Positions 12,554 through 28,377 of a stretch of DNA of 64,000 nt are shown piece after piece. The stretch comes from Flammula alnicola (Eukaryota; Basidiomycota; Agaricomycetes; Agaricales; Strophariaceae): contig JADNRV010000026.1 of assembly GCA_015499995.1 (NCBI GenBank), positions 248,001-312,000 of the forward strand, in the 5' to 3' direction. The first letter of the stretch is position 1; each line of letters opens with the position of its first letter. The notes under the pieces were generated by a model. It did no database searches. It was not told the origin of the DNA and saw only the letters and a program-made list of their open reading frames with translations. The position numbers were made by a program, and so were the translations under genes.

Positions 12554-14818
12554 TCAGTCAAAATCCATAACCTGGAATCCTTGTACACCCGACGCTTCTA
12601 GTTTAATCGACTGTGCTTGGGGCGGAATGTCACCCGTTCCTATAGTTTTGTCAGAGTTCTCATCAGGGTATATCCTGAGGGAAGGGTGATCTTCTAGTGA
12701 GACAGTAAGTCGATGTTCGTCTTCTTCGTCTCCCGAAGCGAGGGAAATCGAAGCGCGTTCAGCCTCGAAGTCCAGGATCCCATGATCATCCGTCGAATCG
12801 ATCCCATAGTCATGGTCAAACAGCGAGCCAGAGAAGGGGCAAATATCAACGTAATGTTCGCCTCGAGTTCTTGTCATAAGGGACAGAGTATTATCAGGTG
12901 GATCCAGATTAGTCTGAAGAAAGTAAGCGAACATGAGTAGATCAAGCCAGGCAATTTGTGCGGCTGCACCTCAGCAAAAATTGAATCATCCGATGTCAAT
13001 GCCGTTCCCATGGTCGAGGAAACAACCTTCTCCTGAGAAGCCCTTGTGTCGGGTGACCAGTCACATTGCAGAGAGAGCGGTAAGATATTATCAATTGGGA
13101 AGCGCTCGCGCCTTGACTCCACGGATATATCGCTTGGTCGTTCTCCATCAAGATAGCTGTTGATGTTCGAAGACAATTTAGGACAGAAGGGTCCAGGGAA
13201 GTCAAGCACGTCTTCATCTTCGCCGAACTCGCTGATGCCTTCGGACTGCCAAAATTCCTCGGCTCTGGGAGCAAGATAAGACAACTCCGGGTGAGACCAT
13301 AGATGGGATTCATGGTTCAAAGAAAGACGCAGATCCCTTGAACAATCCATAGAAGTATTCTCGGCGCTTTATGAGAAGTGATATAAGACATAATCGCAAT
13401 CAGAGCGCAATATGGGCCAGGGACGTACTGTGTATCCAAAGCGCAAAACGGATCTTCGTGGGAAGGAGGTGCCACGGAATTCATGCAACAATCCGATATG
13501 CTGCTGACATCAGGCGACGATTCAAGCAAAGTATCGTCTTCCTTGTCATCGGAATTGCAAAAGATTGACAGGCCCTAGGGAACATAGTTAGTGACGTTCT
13601 TGAGGTCGATGTTCAGACCGAGCGACGTATAAAACCTTGAAATGTGGTCGTTTCATTCCCAACCGATAGAAACGTTCCATAGATAACTTGAGAGCTTCTG
13701 CGTCGTTAGAAATTTGAAAGTTAAAATCGGCGCCCTCTGCGGATTCAATATAGGTTGATAAAGCATCGAAGGCAACATCAGCCGATTTCTCGATTCTGCG
13801 TCGGCAGAGCTGAAGTAAATGGGGATGAGCCACAAGCCTGAAATGTCGATGTAGAAATGTATATCAAAAACCTTCAACAATTTCTTGCAAGTAACTTGAA
13901 AATCTGTATGTGGTGATCTTTCCATAATGTTGTGGACTGAAGCATATATTGAGGAGAAGAATGGGGTTTCAATGTCAAGTTGCTGAAGCATGTTAGACTT
14001 TTTGCGAGATTGGAGGGATGATTATTGCTGATTACCTTGCACCAGGTACCGAAAATCAGGGGATAGCGTCTATCAACATCACTTCTATCAAGGCAACCAT
14101 ACAAGGAGGAGGAACAGATCGACGCACTTGACAAGTTGAAAGGTCACAAATCTTTCAACAGTAATGTTTACCGCAGTCAAGTATGGCAATGAAAGGTGGC
14201 GAGAAAATGGATTCATCGCGGTAGCGATATGTGTTTGATCTGGTTGATTGGAATCAGACTTGGCATGTGTTTGCCAGACATAACGAATGTCGAAGCCGGC
14301 AAGTTTGGCCTGGAGAGGATGAGGTTCACTTATTGGAAACGGTCGAGATCCTGTGCATGACACTGCAAAATCGTTAACAGCTATTCAGTGATCAAGTATA
14401 AGCTATGTTCTGAGAACATAAATACGGGTTAATAAGCCTGTGTCTTCGGAGATGTGACCGTTTGACACAGCATTTATTCCGAGTTTATCTGCATTCTGAA
14501 AAAAAGAGGCCGGAATTGACTTCGGAACTGGCACAGTTAATAACGGAGACACACCATGCGTAGATAATCCACGAGATGACGGGCTATGTGTGATGCCATG
14601 ATGTTTTCTGGGGAAACCCTAGCTCCGTTCAACGTGCCAGAGATAGTGATCACCAATTGCGACGCTAAAATGATATCAACCCCCTCGGGAGGTGACTGTT
14701 TCATGCGATGAATGATATCAGAGCGCTGTCCGACAAGCAAACGATGTTGGACTATCATGGTCAAAGCGCAGCTATTTGTCACTGTCCGAACTTTTGACTT
14801 GAACGAGATACTGGGCAT
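12554..14818 (-). CDS. Unrecognised multi-exon protein
   Basis: I do not recognise the family. The ATG at 14818 opens an 88-codon exon (14818-14555). Exons then follow at about 14495-14459, 14362-14128, 14084-14036 and 13982-13877, then 13837 downwards and several more, to a TGA at 12554-12556. Phases agree through the first six junctions, which is strong evidence for a real gene of roughly 550 residues. The N-terminal half is a mixed alpha/beta-looking globular region with motifs such as QLVITISGTLNGARVSPEN and DRRYPLIFGTWCKQ. The C-terminal half is acidic and Ser-rich, without recognised domains, and looks intrinsically disordered. One donor (near 13876) reads GTTGAA, weaker than its neighbours. 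It shares a 235-bp divergent promoter region with PKC1. No catalytic motif, membrane segment or signal peptide is apparent. Confidence 0.65.
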
Positions 14819-15053
14819 AATGGAGCGTCATTGACTTGGTCGTCAACTGAAGTTTGTCACCGAGGAGGCCGTACGTATGTAGTTAGCGCTTAGCAAGAAA
14901 ATAATTGCGTATTTATGGAGATTAATGATCAGACCTAATCACAGCCCCTTTGGGTCAACCGGGTGTTCAGCCACAGTCAGACTCACCTTTATCTCTTGTC
15001 CCTTCATCATCGACCTTTCGTTCTAGCGGTGTACCCGCAGGCGTACAGAAGTC

Positions 15054-19060
<4,007 letters not shown>

Positions 19061-19170
19061 TCCAATAAATACAATTTTCCGTTTCTGTAGTACTTTAATT
19101 GCTGTTTCGGTTCATGTACATTTGAATATCTGTTCTCGCGCCTTGAATTCGAGCGGAAATTTGCAATAAA

Positions 19171-19527
19171 TCATTCATTTTTTATGGACCCTTGCTTCAC
19201 TGTCACGACGTGGCTACCGGTTCCAGGCAATCCAGCCTGTTCATCTCCCATTGTTTCAGGATCCTCTTCGCCCGAGTTGCGCATGAGTTGGTAGAAACTG
19301 TGCCAGAGAGAGGCGATGGTGTCGTATTCCTTGGTCATTCCCAGAACTTCTTCTAGTTTTCGGTTCAGGCCGTTCGTAGATGATAGCAGCTCCTCGAAAT
19401 CCTGATCATCTTGTCACTTTATTGCCGATTTGATTCCCAAGAATCTGCTTACCGAGGTGATTTCTCTGGCTAATCTGTCGCGTTCTCGTTCAAAGAAGGT
19501 AGGCTCTTCATCGTGGTGAGACATCAT
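19171..19527 (-). CDS. DAD1: DASH complex subunit Dad1
   Basis: Kinetochore protein of the DASH/Dam1 ring, which couples chromosomes to spindle microtubules in fungi. Two exons, 19527-19453 and 19401-19171, join in phase to 101 residues. Family hallmarks are FFERERDRLAREITSDFEEL, then LSSTNGLNRKLEEVLGM and a helix with TIASLWHSFYQLM. The C-terminal tail after residue 70 is polar and variable. Two ATGs are adjacent (19527 and 19524), so the start is uncertain by one codon. The intron makes each exon too short to show as a long open frame. It converges on PKC1 and is divergent from POA1, whose start is about 256 bp away. Confidence 0.92.
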
Positions 19528-19783
19528 GTGTCATGGGGGTAAAGTTTTTGAACAGCCAGATGCTAGGGCGCGCTGGCAGGTGAAGGCTTTGTTCGAAACG
19601 CGTTGAACTTTGTCAAGACCTCGAGCGCGTTGTTTACATTTGCTTATGTAACACTAAGCTGATCAGCGCTTGCGCCAAACTTGCACCTCCTCAACTGACT
19701 CTCAACTGCCACTACCATTCCTCGGAAAACTTAGAACACTGCGCAAGAAATAGATAGTATACCTTATCTCAGTGCCATCTACG

Positions 19784-20303
19784 ATGTCAAAACTTTCTTA
19801 TGTTCTAGGCGATCTCTTCTCCGCTCCCCCTAATTCTATTCTCGCTCATGCGTGCAACACCCAAGGCTCTTGGGGTGCAGGCATAGCACTAGCATTTCGA
19901 AACAAATATCCTGCGCAGTTCGAGCAATACAGGACTCATTGTAAAGAGCACGGTTCTGCCTTGACTGGAACCTGCCTTTTGATACCGGGAGACACGCACG
20001 ACATTGCTTGTCTTTTCACGTCTCGGGCTTATGGAAGGCGTAAAGACAGTCCAGCAGAGATCCTCGCGGCTACGCGAATGGCGGTACAGGATCTCTTGAA
20101 CCAGAACGTTGATAAAAAGCCGTTACATGCGTGGTATGTCCACCGATCAACTCAGCCAGTGGTATCACTGTTTTGACAGAGTTGTACATTGATTTTACAG
20201 TCGTTTTAATTCCGGAAAATTCGCCGTTCCCTGGGCGGATACCGAGGGTGTATTAAATGACCTCGGCGTGTCGATGACGATATATACACCTGAAAATCCA
20301 TGA
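19784..20303 (+). CDS. POA1: ADP-ribose 1''-phosphate phosphatase, macrodomain (Poa1)
   Basis: Macrodomain enzyme that removes the phosphate from ADP-ribose 1''-phosphate, a by-product of tRNA splicing. Two exons, 19784-20133 and 20201-20303, give about 150 residues, the size of a single macrodomain. Visible motifs: YVLGDLF at the start of the fold; the ligand-binding loop AHACNTQGSWGAGIALAF; the segment ACLFTSRAYGRRKDSP; and a closing FNSGKFAVPWADTEGVL that matches the family's substrate-contact strand. The start at 19784 is the ATG before SKLSYVLGD; the 12-nt extension upstream begins with GTG. No targeting signal is present, so it is probably cytosolic or nuclear. Confidence 0.92.
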
Positions 20304-20731
20304 GTTGAATTCACTGTATTCCAGTGTACTGCCAGTGTACGACTGAAGTTATATGTAATTTCATTTTGCAGACGGATTTTGGATTAGGACGCCATATATA
20401 AGCTTCGGTCTTATCAGTGCATTGATTGTGTTGCCAAACAGTCTAATTATGTCTCAGGGTTGTATGATCGTTCGCGCTAAATCTGTACAATTTCCAGAGG
20501 TCAAACCGCGTTCAGTGCGATGACCCCTCATACTACTTTTGTCCAACTCGACTGCCTTGGATGGTAAATCATTTTGACGTGGTGCTCAACTCGAGCCAAT
20601 TCCCAGGCTCTAACACTGATAAGATCTGGATATTTAATGGGCAACTATAACAGCAATATTTCAGAAGGCTCTTGGAGGTGGGCAAGATTTCTGAAAAAGC
20701 TTGGACCTGTCTGAACGATTTTAGACAACAA
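20304..20731. other. Intergenic, no gene seen
   Basis: About 430 bp between the converging 3' ends of POA1 and the F-box gene. It presumably holds both 3' UTRs. No splice-consistent coding sequence, RNA gene or repeat was seen. Confidence 0.5.
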
Positions 20732-21855
20732 TTAGTCATTAACGATAAACCAGTCATGGCCAGGAATCTTTTTACAGACGTATTTCGCCTTGTAGGCATA
20801 AAATGTAATGATTACGTGCCTAAGCTTCGTTGACGCCGCGAAAATGCTTGTGATCATATCGCAGAAATCAAGCTCCTGACAAGGCACCCTTGACAGAACT
20901 GGGAAGAAGCGGATACTGAGGGAGTCAAGATTCTTGGCGTAAGATAGATACTCCTCTATCCATTCCGTCAGTTCGTCCAGCACCTGAGATCAAAGCAAGT
21001 CAATTTGAGCCAGAGAAAACTTGAATACAATTCACGTACCTCTTCATCATCCGGCTTAACGCCGTCTGCATCGATAGTCAATTTGGCCAGATTTGGAGTT
21101 GCTTGAGCAAGTAGTTCACATCCTACATATTGGAGGTAGGAGAAGTTGAGCATTAGGCGTTGTATTCCAGTACGTGACGCAGATCGAGACAAGCAGGAAA
21201 TGGACGGAGCATTGGTGCCCGGATTGGAAAATGTAGTAATGTCGCGAAGAGGTCGGCCTGGTACCAAAGCTTCTACGACTGAAAGAGGGGCGCATATGGA
21301 GACTAAATTGGGTACCAGCTGGGGCGAGACGGCACGTAGGAGTCGAGGGGGAATGGGTCCCGATACAGTGAAATGTTTCAGGTCCCGCTGGCCATCCAAA
21401 AATGAGGCCAAGGGGGCGTCATAGAGGAATGCACACACGAAAGTGTGAAGTAGGAAGGGGCAGGATTCACCGTGAGGAAGAATCCAGGAACTGGAGGGGC
21501 CAATGCACAGGATGAGGGTATGCAGACGGGGAAGCTGAGGCAGGGCGTCTGAGATAATACCGAGATACATGTCGACGCTGTTGTCGCGGATGACGAAAGA
21601 CCGCACTCGACGGGCGAGATTAGGCTCGTTGCAGAGCTTGAGGCAGAGGCGCAAAACATTGCGTCGATTGGGACGAAGATCCCGATAGAGGGCATCAAAA
21701 GCCAGCGAGTTTACTGCCTTGTTGACTCTACAACACATAGCGAGGTCATGTGGGAGCAGGCTCTTGAAGATGACTTCCAGCACGTCCAGCGGAATGTCAC
21801 CTGGAATGTCGGACTCGTGCGGGGTCTGCTGAATGCCATTAGCTGTGGACTGCAT
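20732..21855 (-). CDS. F-box protein with degenerate leucine-rich repeats
   Basis: Probable substrate adaptor of an SCF ubiquitin ligase, one of the large and fast-evolving F-box families of Agaricomycetes. Two exons, 21855-21040 and 20983-20732, join in phase to about 355 residues. The F-box core is at about residues 19-55 (IPLDVLEVIFKSLLPHDLAMC, with CRVNKAVNSLAFDALYRDL following). The rest is a Leu-rich solenoid-like region (LPRLHTLILCI, PNLVSICAPLSV, PNLAKLTIDADG, DSLSIRFFP). The ATG at 21855 is the first in frame. Substrate is unknown. It is divergent from SSR4, with about 237 bp between the start codons. Confidence 0.8.
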
Positions 21856-22092
21856 GACGGACTACTAGCAGAATTTATTAGTTATATATGTAACAAGTAG
21901 ATTGAAGTCGCTCACCAGATGTGATGCTGCTTTCAAGTTGGCATCTCATCTTTAGGAGGGAAGCTGCGCGATCGTAACTTTTAAGTGCCGAATTCCGAGT
22001 TCTGTTTATAGGTCATTGTTTGGATATACTACTAGAGCCAAACACGCATTCAACCGGCGTCTCTTTGGACCACCGTGCAGAACTGAAGAATC

Positions 22093-23597
22093 ATGTCCCT
22101 TCAATTTACACAAGCCGCACAGGAGGGCCTATGTCTCCGCTTTCCTGACAATATTCCCCCTCAAAGGGAAATAACCTATGAAAATGCCATGAACATGCTT
22201 CTTCGCGGCATGGCCATGGCGCAGAACGTCCCTTTTTCCTGGGGCTATGTCGACAAACCGATGGGTATGTTGTAATTACCAATTATTGACGGAATCATAT
22301 TCATATGAACGTAGATGGCACAATCTTACTCCTCTTCCTGCCACCCAACTCCCCCTATCCGATTGACGGCATCCGCTACCAAGACTCCGAAGTTAAATAT
22401 ACCATTCCTGCTGGAGCCCGTGTGAGCAACCTTCTTGCTCCTTGATTGTCGCGTTGACATACATATTGATCACGCTCTATACAACCAGGAACTAGAGATA
22501 TACGAGACAAAGTTCGGTTTCATACCATCCTCAGCAGACGCCAACGCGTCGCGTGTGCGCCGACGCTACCGTTTGACCAAGGGCGGACACCCCCAGCTGA
22601 TGCTCGTGCACTATACACGAGGCCCTCCAACACGTGAGTTGGAACGCTCATATCTAAACTCTCATGCCAGTCATGCTCTAGCGCTTGTGATATCCGGTCA
22701 ATTTTCTCATTACGCCGCGCAGATATTCCACCAAACCTCATGAACCAACCCGTGCGCGCCTATCCTCTCCGCCCCGTCAACGAACCAGCCGTGTTCGTCA
22801 CGGGAGAGAAGTCCGGCCAGAAAGTCTATCCTCCAGGAGTTGGACCCATGCACGGAGGATCGGGTCCATCAAATATGCCGCCTGCAACGATAGGAATCGG
22901 CATGAACTTTAACCAGCAACAGGCGATGCTCGCGCAGCAAAACAGCAACATGGAGGCGCTAGAACGGCGGAGAGAGCGTGAACGACAGCAGGAGCGCGCT
23001 TCCCAGCGAAACGACCCTACCGGCGGAGTGAGTTTCTTTCATTATATCCTTTGTCCCATCCTCATCTATGAATTAGCGTCCACCACCACAGCGTGTAGTA
23101 GAGGAGGACGACTCGGGCGGTAAGTATCCTGTTGAGCTCTCTCCATGAACAACGCTGAAAGGAACTGCAGATGAGGTCGACCAAATCTCAACGAGGACCT
23201 TGGCACTCGCTCGGTACAAACGAAATCACGATTGGATGAATGACGTTTTCTTCCAGGCGGCATTTGGTACATTGATTTCTCTTATTATTTCGCTATCATC
23301 TTGTAACACGAACGTGTCTTTCATAGGCAAACGTTCTACCCAACCTAAACCTAGTCCATACTCAGTTTTTTCTAAATCCGAGCTGGAAGAAAAGGCTGTA
23401 AGTGATCATGCATCATGATGTTGAGGTTTCACGTGGAATTGATCCTTTATATTTAACAGGCAAAGCTACAAGCCGAGCTCGATGCCCTGCAATCGAAATC
23501 CGCCCAGCGACGAGCAGACAAAATCCGAGAATCACAGACCATCCAGGACCCTGCCGACTTACCGATGGAGGTTATAGGAGAGTCCATCGCCGTCTGA
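22093..23597 (+). CDS. SSR4: SWI/SNF and RSC complex subunit Ssr4
   Basis: Fungal subunit shared by the SWI/SNF and RSC chromatin remodelling complexes. Eight exons splice in phase (22093-22264, 22315-22421, 22489-22633, 22723-23027, 23077-23119, 23171-23266, 23327-23397, 23460-23597) to about 358 residues. The N-terminal domain shows LRFPDNIPP, VPFSWGYVDKP, DGTILLLFLPP, PYPIDGIRYQDSE and a closing QLMLVHYTRGPP. A basic coiled-coil segment with many Glu/Arg follows, then the conserved block LALARYKRNHDWMNDVF, and a C-terminal coiled coil. The gene is likely expressed from a promoter shared with the F-box gene. Identity rests on the N-terminal domain and the RYKRNHDWMN block. Confidence 0.9.
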
Positions 23598-24292
23598 ACG
23601 CGTCTGTTCTGTAGGTTCTGAGCATATTTGTGTGAGTGTAATTATGTACAAAAGTAATGCCCGTAACATAGCGGTACAATGTGATATGGCGACATGATAA
23701 ATAATTGCAAGGAAGCAAGACAGGAGTGGGCAGGTGAAGAAGACTGAATTAGTAGTACGAATGGTGCACAATTACACGGGACGTAAGTACTGTATCTGGG
23801 GCAGAAAAAGAATTGAGATATCGTGATATGCTGCATGATGATCGGACAAGGACCAAGAGAAAATACATATGTACATACAAAAATAACCAAGACGTTAATA
23901 AAGGACAGAGATGTCCGATAAATACTCGAGGATAGAAGCAATCATGGTAAATGGTAAATTAAAACTTAACAATGACAATCCACAGAGGCACCCTCAGAAA
24001 AGAAAAGGCGAAAAGGGAGAAGAAAGGCGCGGCATCCAAATTAACGGCGGCCAGTTTCTGCACTCCTACTTCGAGTGATCAAGTTGGTACTGGATGTCGA
24101 AGCAGACGGATTCAGGAAGGGTTCCATATGGCCTGACCCCTCTTTCAAATCGTCGGCACGCGCGATGCCGTCGGTGGAGAACTGTTAGACCGTTGTTGCC
24201 AGCCGACTTCCGCCATTAATACAGGCTCTCTCTCCTCCAAATAACCTTCGCTGGGGTCGTCCGGATTCAACAAGCCACCCGCACCATTGGAT
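23598..24292. other. Intergenic, no gene seen
   Basis: About 695 bp between the converging 3' ends of SSR4 and the kinase gene. The sequence includes A/T-rich stretches consistent with two 3' UTRs. No coding or RNA feature could be supported. Confidence 0.5.
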
Positions 24293-26416
24293 TCAGATCT
24301 TCTTGCTGCGATACCCAATTTCGATCTCGTCCTCAAATCCAACTACTCTCTGCTTCAATGCATCACTGGCCTTGTCCGAGCCCAACGAGCGTATGGTAGG
24401 GCGCCCTCTCGATGACTGGGGATCGAGATGTAATTCATCCGGATGCTCCAGCATATCAGAGGGAGATGTGAGTAGCACACCGTCTACAGGAGTGGTGGGC
24501 ACGATGCTGGGGCTGGGTGATCGTGATGATGGGAAATGGGGTTTATTTTGGCGACGCCCTCTGTTAACGGAAGATGGTGATGATGAAGGTGATACCTCGA
24601 GAGCATAATCATTGAAGCCCTCGTACGGGCCTGAAGAGGAAGATGAAGATGAAGCCGTTACGATGGTGGGTGTGACGGGTGTTGTCATTGTAGACGACGT
24701 CGGCGATCGGCTTCGAGGATGTCTCGACACACTGCGGCTGGTACTTCTCCCTGAGCTCGGCCGAGCTGCAAGTACAGGAGCCCTCGACAACGAGCGTTTC
24801 GCTCGAGACGTTGATCGGCGAGATGCAGCATCCACTGATGACCGTGGCCTGGGCTCTTCTTGCTGCCAGCCAGGTCCGGTGTCAATCTCCAGGTCAGCTG
24901 GCCGTGAACGCGACCGCGACCGCGACACCGAGGGCGGGCACTGCTCCTCTGGTTCTTCATGGATGACGGCGGCGTCGTCGCCTTCTGCACCCCAGCCAAC
25001 ACCCCATGCTATCTCGTCGACCATGGCAATGGTCCATCTCTGGGCCAAAGACCGTTCCAAACACCCTTGTAGGATCCTCTCGGCTCCTCGACCGATGCCT
25101 TGGGGGACAGTGTATGTACCTGAAATAAATAACAATAGTTAACTTGTTCGTTGTAAGTTCATATGGTTAGAAAGCTCACCATTCAGGATTTTCATTTGTA
25201 ACCTCGGCTCGAAAGTGTCATAAAACGGAAGACGTCCGGTCAGTAGAGTGTAAAGCATGACTCCAAGGGCCCAGATATCTTGGCTAGGGTGTGGTCGCAG
25301 CGCGTCAGATGTTTGTGGGAGAAGAAGTTCGGGTGCAGCGTATGGAAGAGATCCCGGTTGGAAAGGATGAGTAGGTCCATTGGCAGAGGTAGAGTTACGA
25401 TGGCGTGTGGTATTATGGCGGTTAATAATATGACTGGCATGAAGGCTAATACTCTTTGCGGGTCTCCTGGGCGAAGGAGCTGCCAAAGACACTGCACGAT
25501 GGATCATGCCGTTTCCCGGATTCATGAAATTAGAGATCAGCTCCGTCTGGTCCTCCTGGTCCTCGTCGTCGTCATCTGGTGAACCAATTTTGCGGCTCAT
25601 GCCAAAATCGCCTATTTTGCAAACGCCCATCTCGTCGACAAGCACGTTTTCGAGTTTCATGTCCCTGTGCACGAATCGGGCAACCTCATGGAGATAGCGC
25701 AAGCCTCTTACGACCTGCCGGAACATCATGCCGGCATCATCCTGGGGCAATGCAGGCGTCCCATCCCGTTTAAGTATGTCGAATAATGATCCGGCAGGGC
25801 AATAAAGAGTGAAGAAATAGTCGGCGTATGAAGTATGCACCGCCGAGAAGAGAGGTAGAATGTGTTCATGACTGAGAGAAGCCCAGACGGCGGCTTCGTG
25901 CTGGAGTCGCTTGCGAACTTGAGGGGCATTCCCCGCTTTAACGAGGTCTGCGCGACGTATGATTTTAACCGCTGCGATGGTTCCTGAGGACGAGCTAGCT
26001 CGTCTGATAATAGAAGAACTGCCGTAACCTATGATACTTCCAAGGGTGTAGCCTGCGATGACTTGACCTTGGTCATCTGGATTCCGAGGTTCCGGAGTAG
26101 GGCTGTGAAAGAAAGAAAGAAATGAAGCTGCAGGCGATACGTAGATATCGCCAGTGGGATTGGAGGGGGAGACACTGTTGGGGCGAGTTGAGGTGTCTGT
26201 GTCGCCGTTCTCAGACAGAAAAGTATCGGAAAGCTTCTGTTCGCTATCGAGGTCTGATTCCTCTGAGCCAATCTTTACCAGTTCCTCTTCTTCTTCGTGG
26301 AGCGCCTCTACGAGAGTGCGTCCTGAATTAGATGCTGGGGTATCCCAATGAGCATTCGAAGAAAGATAAGTATCAAAGGATGTTCGTTCTGCGGTAGAAA
26401 AATCGCCTGTGTACAT
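24293..26416 (-). CDS. Ser/Thr protein kinase with large activation-segment insertion
   Basis: Active-looking eukaryotic protein kinase of about 687 residues from two exons, 26416-25180 and 25119-24293. The N-terminal 120 residues are acidic and Ser-rich. The kinase domain runs from about residue 122 to 445: glycine loop IGYGSSS, AVKII lysine, αC Glu in LQHEAAVWASL, HRDMKLENVL catalytic loop, DFG, and APE in GSLPYAAPELL. DFG and APE are about 90 residues apart instead of roughly 25-30, because of an acidic and Ser/Arg-rich insertion. The C-terminal tail is Ser/Arg/Pro-rich, like RS or 14-3-3-target regions. All catalytic residues are present. Closest to CAMK/Snf1-like fungal kinases by feel; I do not assign a named orthologue. 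It is divergent from HUT1. Confidence 0.88.
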
Positions 26417-26667
26417 GAAAAGGCTGACTATGAGAATGAGATAGGCTGGGCGAGTTGACAGTAGGTGAGAGAAAGAGACAAGTCAGAGTCACTCGGCCGG
26501 GTCAGAGACTCCGAGTTTAAGTTTGAGCAATGCAGAGAGGTGTCGCGTGACCCCTCCTTTCTATTTTAATTCAATTATTATGTAATTGAAAATCGCCACC
26601 GTCATATTAAGGTTAGGGCTACACGTCACCGATCAGCCCGATCATCAAAACTATTTCCGCGCTCAAC

Positions 26668-28318
26668 ATGGCCGTGCCAGCAGTAACAGCATTTCTTAAA
26701 GCACTTTTTCTTTTGCCGTATCCACTGTTTGAACTTTCATCATCTACAAATCATGTCCTTTATTCGGTGCGCCTGTCTGAAATTCAGGGCCTGTCTGGAG
26801 TGTCTGACACGGGTATAGGCTTCTAATATGTGTGACTGGCGTCTATTCCATGTTCTTGGCAAGTAATAAATCTGATCCAGTAAATGTATGCAAATCTAAC
26901 CCACCAATGCAGCTATGGGCTATTGCGCAGGAACGACGTGCGTATCCCTCTTTACTACGTGGTAGTTTGTCCTGAACATCCTGTCTCTCAGTGTCTGTTC
27001 CGTTTAAATCGATAGATGGCAAAACATCCGAAAAGTTCAAGTCTCCGTTATTCATGGGAACGTGTCAAAGCGCATTGAGTTCGCTATCAGCACTAATATA
27101 TGTCCTGCTCCGGAGCAAGCCCAACCAGACCCTTTCGCAGACTCTCGGACTCGATCACGTCGAATACCCAGCATCCAACGGCTCCGCCACCGTTAACGGA
27201 AAGGCGCTCAAACCACATCACGAAAAGCACCCCGAGAAGCACCACGACAAACCCTCGACGCGCTACTCTCGCAAGGACCTGCTACTGCGCTATTTGCAGT
27301 GCTCAGTATTTATCACATCTGCCGCACCCTTTGGCTTCGCGGCGCTCTCGTACATCTCATACCCCACCATGGTCCTCGGAAAATCATGCAAACTCGTCCC
27401 TGTCATGATCATGAACGTCCTCCTATACCGTCGCAAATTTGCGCCACACAAATACCTCGTCGTGTTCATGGTCACTACCGGCATCACCATCTTCATGGGC
27501 ATGGGCCCTGACAAGAAGAAGAGCAAATCACACGGAAATGGAAATGGGCAGGCCCAATCTCCCTACGCTAACCTCATCGGCATATCATACCTCCTTATAA
27601 ACCTCGCATTGGACGGCGCAACAAACTCTACCCAAGACGAGATTTTCACGAGGCATAAAGTGACAGGACAGCAAATGATGTTCTGGATAAACATTTTCTG
27701 CACGCTTTTGACATCCATCCTTTCTGTCCTGCCTCTTCCTTATATCCCTGTTATTCATCCTTCCGATGGTGGCCAATCCGAACTCATGGGTGCTCTCACT
27801 TTCGTTCGCACTCATCCGTCCATTATCACCCCATTGGCTCAATTTGCTCTTACTGGTGCTCTTGGTCAGCTGTTCATCTTCGAGACTCTCCAACATTTCG
27901 GGTCACTAACCCTTGTGTATGCCTACGTTATTCTCGACGCAATTTCATGTTTGCTAACTGTTGTTTCTAGGACTATAACATTAACCCGTAAATTATTTAC
28001 GATGCTGCTCTCCGTGATCGTCTACAACCACAAACTCACCAAGGGCCAGTGGCTAGGCGCCGCTGTTGTCTTTTCTGGAATCTCCGTGGAAGCATTCATC
28101 AAACGCAAAGGTCCGGCAATTCTATGTAGTTTGACTCTACACAAACTCATACTATTATAGATGTCCACACGAAGCGAGTCATCCAAGAGAAAGAAAAGCG
28201 ACAATCAAAACGCTGTAATATTAAAGCATATGTAAACTTTCAAACATCGGATAAATGCAATACACGACATAGAGGGTATGAACCACCAGTGTACGAAACT
28301 CTCCAACTGACTAAGTAA
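26668..28318 (+). CDS. HUT1: ER nucleotide-sugar (UDP-galactose) transporter Hut1
   Basis: Multi-pass ER membrane transporter of the SLC35B1 family, linked to UDP-galactose or ATP/ADP exchange and ER folding homeostasis. Six exons keep frame: 26668-26717, 26819-26858, 26913-26937, 26992-27916, 27971-28110, 28161-28318. The second intron must use a GC donor. Hallmarks: VYSMFLLWAIAQERL in the first membrane segment; SPLFMGTCQSALSSLSALIY; YPTMVLGKSCKLVPVM; LDGATNSTQDEIF; and the diagnostic LVTITLTRKLFTMLLSVIVY with GAAVVFSGISVEAFIKRK. The C-terminus continues as a basic tail beyond the usual Lys-rich ER-retrieval end, to TAA at 28316. Whether that extension is real or a further splice exists is open. 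About ten membrane segments are visible. Divergent from the kinase gene. Confidence 0.93.
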
Positions 28319-28377
28319 AGACAACCAAAGACAAGGAAAACGACATAAGGATAAGACGAAGGGGACCTGCTCGACGA

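Noticed and set aside
24612..25142. 176-residue plus-strand frame opposite the kinase gene
   Set aside because: It lies antisense to the Ser/Arg-rich C-terminal exon of the kinase, whose repetitive codon use opens frames on the other strand. No motifs and no introns of its own.
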